Below, one piece after another: positions 56,617-64,000 of a stretch of DNA of 64,000 bases (position 1 is its first letter; each line of letters opens with the position of its first letter). Source of the stretch: Amblyomma americanum (taxonomy: Eukaryota > Arthropoda > Arachnida > Ixodida > Ixodidae); contig NC_135507.1 of assembly GCF_052857255.1 (NCBI RefSeq), forward strand, positions 75,697,850-75,761,849, given 5' to 3'. Position numbers and translations under genes: made by a program. A model generated the notes under the pieces. The model did no database searches and was not told the DNA's origin. It was given only the letters and a program-made list of their open reading frames with translations.

Positions 56617-57000
56617 GATGCGAAAGCTTCACTGCGCTAGGTAAAGCGGATTTCGCCGATTTCGCCGTGCGTTGCCGGTTAACCTTCAAGAAAACAAGAG
56701 GTCAAGCGTGGCTATAGGCCTTACCATATGTGGTTCACCATGGTGTCTCACACCTTGACCTGTGACCTTTAGATTCGCCGGTAAAGGGCGGTACAATAGG
56801 CTGCAGTGTTCATTGGTTGACCAACCTCTCGCGATCAACCATTAATTTAACTGGCGCCTGCTAGGTGGCAGGTTGGGCGTGCTGCCTATCCAGTGTGCGG
56901 AACGCAGTCCACGTTACAGACGCCAAGCCGCGTCTATAGTTGCTTGATACACCACAGCTTTCGCACTCTATAACCAGGTTCAGCAGTAGTTAAACCGGAG
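56617..57000. mobile_element. MITE-like element M1, copy 2
   Basis: Homologous to 34758-35205 from gatgcgaaagcttcactgcg to cacagctttcgcactctata, lacking the internal segment with gtgacgtcag and the G run. Same orientation. Confidence 0.65.
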
Positions 57001-58187
57001 CTAATTTTCATGTGCCTTCTTTGTCTCAGTTCTTTTCGGCGCCGTCTTCATAATCTTTTAAAATTATGAACCAACTTGCCCAAAGCGAATTATATAACAT
57101 TAGAAAGGGGGCATTTTAAATGCCTTGGTCCTAAGCAACTTGATTACCTTCCGGTCGTTTAACATTTGTCTTCCCGATTGTCCGGTCCCATTCTGTACAG
57201 CCCGTTTCAGACGGTCCGCGGTTGAAAAGCAACTCAAGCGACGGAAAAGAACTGATCCCTCTCTGGTCAACTAAAGGCGCACGAGGGAAGCATTCAGGAT
57301 AACTGAGGAAAAGAATGAGGACATGAGGACAATCTGAAGGTAGCCTCTATCGACTGATTCCCGGGTGAGATCCTCAAAACGGCTCATTTCACTTGAAACA
57401 GAGCATTGAAAATCTAAGAAGTTCCAGAAAACTATGCGGGAATTTTCGCCGCAGGGCCGTTTTCACAAAGAGCTGTGACGTAAAATTCAGTTCCTTGTGC
57501 TAATCTTTGAAGCTATACCCACACAACCAGCCTTGTTTCTTAAGTGAGCATGGAATTCCTAACGCGCTCAATGTAGTTATCAATGTCAAGTTCATTAATC
57601 CACATGGCGGGACATTATTAAAACTTTAATAAAATTGCCGGGGGCACCTAAGGAAGTTATATGAGAAAGCATTTTAATTATATTCCCATTCTCCTCCAAT
57701 CTTATTCAAATTACATTGTAATTCTATTTCAGTTCTATTCTAATTTTATTTTAATTTACTCTAATTCCATCCCTTTATAGTTGGTGTAGTTGTAAGTACA
57801 AGTACTGTTACTGGTTAACATTTCGTATTTTCTTGACATTAATGATGTCACACCATTTCGAGCAATCGCGAGCTTTGTAACGCGAGCACTTTTTGGATGG
57901 CTCCGGGTTCTCGTGCACATGAGCGATCTAATGCTTTCGCATTAATAAATTTGTCAGCAATGAGTAGATGGATGGTAGGGCAAAATGCTACATGGGTCAA
58001 AACGTGACATTTTTGTTACTTATCGCCCTCTAACTATTAAAACGTGATGTCATACTAAGTTGAAATTTAGCTGGTATCACCCGACACATGCTGTCTACAA
58101 TTCAGGAAAAGGTTCTCAAGATTGGCCTATTATAAAGAGAGAACAAATTTCGAAGTAAGCCTGTAGGCCACATTTTCCAAAACTGGT
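57001..58187. other. no gene recognised
   Basis: Anonymous; AT-rich repeats of attctatt/taattt type at 57690-57780. Confidence 0.4.
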
Positions 58188-58424
58188 TTGGTTTATGGTT
58201 TATGGTGTTTAACGTCCCAAAGCGCCTCGGGCTATGAGGGACGCCGTAGTGAAGGGCTCCGGAAATTTCGACCACCTGGGGTTCTTTAACGTACACTGAC
58301 ATCGCACAGTATAAGGGCCTCTAGACTTTCGCCTCCATCGAAATTCGACCGCCGCGGCCGAGATCGAACCCGCGTCTTTCGCGTCAGCAGTCAAGAGCCA
58401 TAACCCCTGAGCCACCGCGGTGGC
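58188..58424 (-). mobile_element. SINE family II, copy 4
   Basis: Minus strand with tail, central domain, box B (gagatcgaacccg on plus) and box A (gccaccgcggtgg on plus). Confidence 0.88.
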
Positions 58425-60109
58425 TCATTTTCCAAAACCGTGAATCAACTTACCTTCCTAGAATAACGCAAATGTGTAGTTATGAAAAGTGATTAGCGAT
58501 CTAATCTAATGCAAAGTTTAAGATTTTTCGTGCCTTGCGCTATAGAGATAATTAATTTAGGAGCATGACACGTGTGGGGAAAAAAGCGACGTTGTGATGT
58601 TCTGGTGGGAATAAAACAAATATAATGGCTTTATCGCTTGCTCTAAAGCTTTACACGTATGTTTCCGCTCTCCAAGACAGTCTGAACGTGCAAACAGAAA
58701 ACAGTGGCTGCTGGCTAGCGCGCAGAAAACATGAATGAATCTCTGGAGAGACGCGAGCACCGCCGGTGGCGTCAAGCGTTTTGGTGTTCCCAAAGGCGTG
58801 CGTCAAAGAACAGCGCAAAAAAAAAGTGAAAAAATGAGAACAGCTGAAGTTGTACAAGATGCCTTGAGAACCTCAGCGTCGCAGTCTACGTGGCGAGCAA
58901 GCAAAGCTACTCGTGAAAAACATTCTGATAACGGATGCAATCCCACTCACATCCTCGAGTTGACGCACCACCAATGGAACCAAATCGCATCTGCATTCAA
59001 CGGGATTGAGCAAAAAGGCAACAACTGTGACACTAAAACAGAAGTTGCCACGAAGGCAAAAAATTCAAAAATAATGCATAGCTCGGCTGTAGAACTGCCT
59101 AGACTGTAGTCGGCCATGGAACAAGGCGGCGATAGATTCGGTCTGGGTACTGCGTCTGTCATTCCAGTATATATGTTCGCAAAGGTTGTCTACATGTCCA
59201 TGGAGGCAACTTCGTTTGCATTCACAGCAAGAATGTTAAAACATATTTATAAGAACATATTCATATTATGAATATAAGGACACATTCACAGCACGAATAT
59301 GCTGATTTTAGAAGGGCGTCTCAATTTGCCTCGTACATTGTCTTGGGCGCGGCAAAATGCGGCATTTTGAATTTTTCAATTTGATCAATGCTATTCCATC
59401 GTTTTAGATGGCTTTTCCAGATTTCGTGAGTGGCATGTCAGGACGATTGGACATATTTAAGTAATTTTTGTTAAGGGCTGTGAATAACAAAAGGACAGCG
59501 ACGATTTGCAAGTCTGCGTCGAATTTCAGCTCACCCTGAGCTCTCTTTTTCCATTTATTTATTTATATTATGTATTCGCAATTCTGTAAACCTTTCTTCA
59601 AGTCCGATCAGGCTGGGCACATAGATATAAGCATCAAAATCAACACATGAGAGCCAGTCATAGGTAAAACAAGCACCAAAAAGAAAATTGAAGAATATAA
59701 TAAATACAATATCTAAAATATGTTACGTTGCTAGAGACAACAGCCAATATCATTCTCACATGCAGGACATTCCACTTGGTAATCGTTCTCAGAAAACGAT
59801 CGGCTGTGTTGCCCAACGATTAACAGAGCCACAACCAGCGAAAATACCTAATTCTACTTACAGCAGAAATTTAAAGGAGTTGCCCTCAGTTTCACTTAAA
59901 CTAAGTCCACCAATATTCGCAACTCGTAGTACAATTAGCATTGTTCCTTTGCCTTGTTTTTCTGTTCGCGTTCCGACTGTATTTTCTGCTAATAATCTAT
60001 TACTGATGAATAACCAGCGCTGACCGGCTCGCGGCGCCTGTGCACGCAACTTTGTCGGTATATCAAGTGGCTGTCACGAGATGGCGCTGCCGGTGGCACT
60101 GGCCGAACG
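58425..60109. other. no gene recognised
   Basis: A 124-codon plus frame at 58735-59109 has no recognisable domain and is not called. The rest is anonymous AT-rich sequence. Confidence 0.4.
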
Positions 60110-60830
60110 ATAGGTGTACATTGAAAGACACTAACACAATGTTAGGGCGAAGAGATGCCGCGACAATTAAACATGGGACATTGCGAAGCTACCACAAATA
60201 TGAAGTACTGAGGGGCGTTTGGAAAGGAATAATGGTGCCAGCGCTTGCTTTTGGGAATGCGGTTCTGTGCCTAAGGGCAGAAGTTCAGTCCGGACTGGAA
60301 ATAATTCAGTGAGCTGTTGGAAGATTACCACTGGGTGAAAACCACAAACGAGGCAGTACAGGGAGACGTGGGGTGGTCATCGTTCGAAGCACTGGAACCT
60401 CAGAGTTAAATCTTATACGAAGAACACCCGAAAAAATTGGACGATAACAGGTGGGCAGCTAAGGTGTTTGAACACCTATGCAGAAAGAGCGTTTACTCAC
60501 AGTGGCAGAAAAAGACTAGGAAACTAACCATTAAGTATGCATGAAACAAAGACGAAGCAATAACAAGCTACAAAAATAAATTTAAGCAACAAGATGACAC
60601 GTGTGCAGTGTGTGGTAAATCTGGAAAAACAATTGAACATGGAGGAATCCATCGCGATGTCGATGCAGGCACAGTCACTCTTCCTGAGGCCTTAGAGTTT
60701 AGAGATAACAGTAGTCATGTCGCTTAGTCTGCGGTAGGAGTCAGCAAAAAGCGGTTCAAAGATTGGTGGCCCAAAAGAAGAGAGGCGAGATAAGGTTACA
60801 AGTGCAGAGTGAAAATTGTGTTTAAAGAAA
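60110..60830 (+). pseudogene. LINE protein C-terminal fragment
   Basis: Plus-strand translation with many stops: VWKGIMVPALAFGNAVLCLR, AEVQSGLEIIQ-AVGRLPLG and later a Cys/His-containing CSVCGKS-like piece followed by EHG-type residues. The P-A-L-x-F-G-N and E-I-I-Q-x-x-V-G-R-L-x-L-G pattern is that of tick LINE reverse-transcriptase C-termini; clade not assigned. Confidence 0.6.
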
Positions 60831-62213
60831 TGGGGAACTTACTGAGCGATTTATTATACCAATAAACCCGTTAAATAAATATAAAGAATAAAAGCCCAAG
60901 GATGGGGGCAACTGCCCCCACTCAGTTTCAAAGGGATCGCTCCTACCTCCCATCCATTCCATTCAGCTGAGTCGGGCAGAAATATGTGTAGGATACGTTA
61001 GAACGCTCTACTCAACAACGCAGATGTGACTCATGATAGGACTGATATTAGATAAGTATTTGTCTTGTCCGCAGTGCCAACTGTTCTATCGAGGACAAAA
61101 CTAAGTAAGCTTCCCCCCCCCCTTCCCCCCCCCCCCCCCACGTAACGCGCCACGTAACGATGCACTCCTAGTGTCGTGACCGGCGCAGTGCGGTTCGGAA
61201 CTTTGAGGGATGATTAGTTACTTTTGTATTCGAAAGTGCATGGCCATTCAGCAATTCGACGTTTAAATCTGCCAGGCAAGGTAGCTGCAGCCTCCGACGC
61301 AATTCAATGAACACGCCGAGAAAATCAATCCATCTATCCAGCCGCACGAATCCCTATTTTATAATCATGTTTGGGACCGTAAGGGTCTCGGGAACACTGA
61401 AAATTTTTTCAAACACAAAATTTGTTTGTTGGTGTTTAAGCGTAGCTGCACACTTTCAGCGCTTGTGCGATGCGGAATTGTAGCGTAGAAGCATTTGAAT
61501 GCTTTTTTTTTTGTATCCATGGTAGACAGAAAGCAGGAAAATGGGATACTTCACAACACGAGTGAAAATGAACAAGGACCACTCAAGGGCCCAGAGGAAG
61601 ACAAGTCTTCTTGCCGAAACGTTGGCTGGCCAACTGTGACGCTCCTCCTGACCCTTACTCATTTTATTCTGTTTTCTTCTAGCTATGACTTGGGGTGTTC
61701 ATCTTCTCTCTACAGCTTACACATGGCAAAACAACAGATGGATTCGTTTACTTGCAGGGCTTCTTTAGAGCCTCACCGAAAAAACTGCTGTCGAGGTTGG
61801 CGTTTCCTGTAGCTAGGGTGTGAATCTGGGCTCGTCTGCTGCAGGTGCACCCATGGTCTTGAAAAGTGAGCATTAATTGCACGTCCTTTACTGCCGTTTT
61901 GTTACCTAATGGCAGCTGTTCCTCCACTGAATTCCTTTTTTTTTTGTATGGACACGGAGCAAATCATGGTCAAAATATGCATATCCTTAGTGCTCAATGG
62001 ACTGGGACGGCTATCAACCAACCTTTAGCGATAATGTGTTTATTTTACTTTGCATGGGCGGAAAATGAGAGGCTTGTGCCTGACGGTGGTGCTGGGTGCT
62101 TCTTTTGCATAAAAGAATGAGTAACAGTAGTAGTGGTAACATAATACACAACAAAACATAGCTATAACCCACAGCACACAACGCAGAATACAATACACAC
62201 GCAAGAAATTGGC
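60831..62213. other. no gene recognised; C-rich run
   Basis: A C-rich run of about 30 bp lies at 61111-61140. A degenerate Penelope-like motif is at 61590-61630. Otherwise anonymous. Confidence 0.4.
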
Positions 62214-62447
62214 TTGGTTTATGGGGGTTTAACGTCCCACCAAAGCGACGCAGGCTATGAGGGACACTGTGGTGAAGGGCTCCGGAAATTTCGGCCACCT
62301 GGGATTCTTTAACGTGCACTGACATCGCACAGCACACGGACCTCTAGAATTTCGCATCCATCGAAATTCGGCCGCTGCGGCCGGGATCGAACCCGCGTCT
62401 TTCGCGTCAGCAGCCGAGCGCCATAATCACTGAGCCACCATGGCGGG
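62214..62447 (-). mobile_element. SINE family II, copy 5
   Basis: Minus strand; tail gtttaacgtcccaccaaagcg, central domain, box B and box A intact apart from point changes. Confidence 0.88.
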
Positions 62448-63611
62448 TGCACGCGCCAGAAGTGCTAACCTCAAGTGGAAAATAAGCTGTATGCAGTGAT
62501 CATTAATAAAAATAGTAAATTACAAATAGTAATAATATTGATAATAATAAATAATTAAGGCAATAAACAATAAACAAGAATATGAGGATGTATCTTATTC
62601 AATGAAAAAAGACGCAACGTTGGAACAACGCTGTTGTTGCTGGGATGATTTCACTGAAGCCGGAGGAGTGTGAAGGCGTTGTCACAAAGGAATGTCCAGT
62701 TCGTGTCAGTTTGTTCAACCTAACCGTTTTGCAACACAATTTTGCTGACCCGGCATGCGTCAAGGATGGGGCCGGGAATACCCAAACGCACCCGTCGTCT
62801 CCAAGGAGTTTCCTAGTAGTTCCGATGAGTCACTGGCAGTGTTACTGTGCTGTGATGGGTGGCAAATCGATGACGCGTCCCACACAGGAAGGCAGACTTC
62901 GAAGCCAAAGCAGCAAAGAAGGGAGCTCTGAACTGTGCTGTTGTATGGCCCAGAAGCTACAAGCATAGCCGGGAACAAAATTGTGCGGAAATGCAAGGAA
63001 GAAGAAGTATGAGAAATTTTAATAAGAGAGGAAGGTGTAGATACACACCTACAGGCGAAGTTAGCCATGCAAGAAATTTCGGCGGATTGATAGTTCTTCC
63101 TCCATTTGCTTGACACGTAATTAACTGTTCCTTTATATATAGTTCCCACATATCTGCAGCGGTTACACAGGTAACCAGGGTGCACTGCTACTGATCGCGA
63201 GGTGGCGAGTTGGAGCCCAATCACGGCTCTCGTACCTTAATTGAGGCGATATGCGAAAACTCCTGTCTTCCAAGATTGTGGGGCACATTAAACAACCCCC
63301 ATCTCTAAAATGAATCCAGAGATTTCTACTACGCTGTTGCTCTCAGCCATTGAGTACACTTCAGCACACAAAACAAATGTCAATTTTCATTTAAGTGACA
63401 GATTTCACATGGGAGTCAATTTTGTGTCTGCCCCGGCAGCGAATCAGAACATGCATGTTTTATTGATACTTATTTCATTTACATTACATCTTTTATAAAA
63501 CAAGGACCGCAGAACTGAGCACAGGAGTTGTTCAAATGGGCGTTAGATTAAACAAAGGCATACATCAAAGCTGATCAGTAAGATACAAAATGAGTTCAAA
63601 ACATAAAAAAA
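62448..63611. other. no gene recognised
   Basis: A 107-codon plus frame at 62645-62968 and a 154-codon minus frame at 62760-63224 overlap; neither resembles a known protein. Confidence 0.4.
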
Positions 63612-63790
63612 AATTGGCAGTGGTTTAGCTCGGCTATGCCAAGATTTTTGTAGCGAAATTTAAGGCATAGCTTGGTTAGCTTTGGCAATCTTGATTGCAA
63701 GTGCAGGTTAGTCTGGTTGGCTGGCTAGTTGTCACGGGGTTCGTCACGCGGTTGGTCACGTGGCCAGTCACGTGGTTGGTCACGTGGTGC
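63612..63790 (+). repeat. dispersed repeat R4, copy 2, with ggtcacgtgg tandem
   Basis: Homologous to 33880-34065. The 3' part expands a gtcacgtgg/gtcacgcgg decamer-like word about six times at 63731-63790. Confidence 0.75.
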
Positions 63791-64000
63791 GGTGCGACCA
63801 CGGTGGGAATGCGAGTTCGTGGCCATTGTAACTTCCGCTTCAATAAGCAAAACAACAACGAATATAGAAGAAAAGAGAAATGCATACAATTTTGGACAGT
63901 TTTTGTTATTCTTTCCGGGTACAGGTGTTCTAGTTGCTGCTTCGTGTGAACGAAATAACCTATAAGACGAAACAGTTTGCGGTGACTTATTACACAGCTT

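Noticed and set aside
58735..59109. 124-codon plus-strand frame
   Set aside because: No domain, no splice or promoter context, and no conserved pattern recognised.

Overview
This is eukaryotic genomic DNA, most likely from a hard tick (Ixodidae). It has long introns with canonical splice sites. It is crowded with tRNA-headed SINEs whose box A/box B head is typical of tick genomes, and it carries RTE-type and CR1-like LINE debris, Tc1/mariner-type MITEs and long (TA)n, (ATT)n and (AAAT)n tracts. The tick assignment is an inference from the repeat families and from the protein match; no other marker is present.

The only gene I can support is on the minus strand: an SLC4A11-like transporter (borate-transporter branch of the SLC4 family). 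I could place ten coding exons, reading 3' to 5' on the plus strand from the stop codon at 4274 to an internal exon at 37982-38051. All nine junctions keep frame and together give 700 codons plus a stop. They cover the end of the N-terminal cytoplasmic domain, the whole membrane domain and the short C-terminal tail. By comparison with human SLC4A11, roughly the first 190 residues, the start codon and the promoter are not located; they lie in 38-64 kb unrecognised or beyond the window. Two splice features stand out: one intron has a GC-AG boundary, and one acceptor lies inside the first unit of a 116-bp x 5 minisatellite, so four decoy acceptors precede the real one.

Layout: 1-4273 is downstream flank and probable 3' UTR. 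4274-38051 is the gene, with introns of 1-7 kb holding SINEs, RTE LINE 3' ends, MITEs, hairpins and several dispersed repeats. 38052-49800 is repeat-rich: SINEs, a possible hammerhead/Penelope motif, a LINE with an (AAAT)n tail, a block of TCTATAGA palindromes, a composite inverted/tandem repeat at 43.4-45.0 kb, a CRE-palindrome cluster, (TA)n tracts around a 159-bp near-perfect palindrome, and a CpG-rich segment at 48.6-49.0 kb. 49800-54200 is AT-rich and made largely of decayed CR1-like LINE sequence in both orientations. 54200-64000 holds more SINEs, a second copy of a MITE-like element, another LINE fragment and otherwise anonymous sequence.

I found no convincing undescribed multi-gene system. 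The most unusual structures are the minisatellite over a splice acceptor, the giant palindrome with hammerhead-like arms, the composite foldback repeat, and two SINE families that share a central domain but have different tails.
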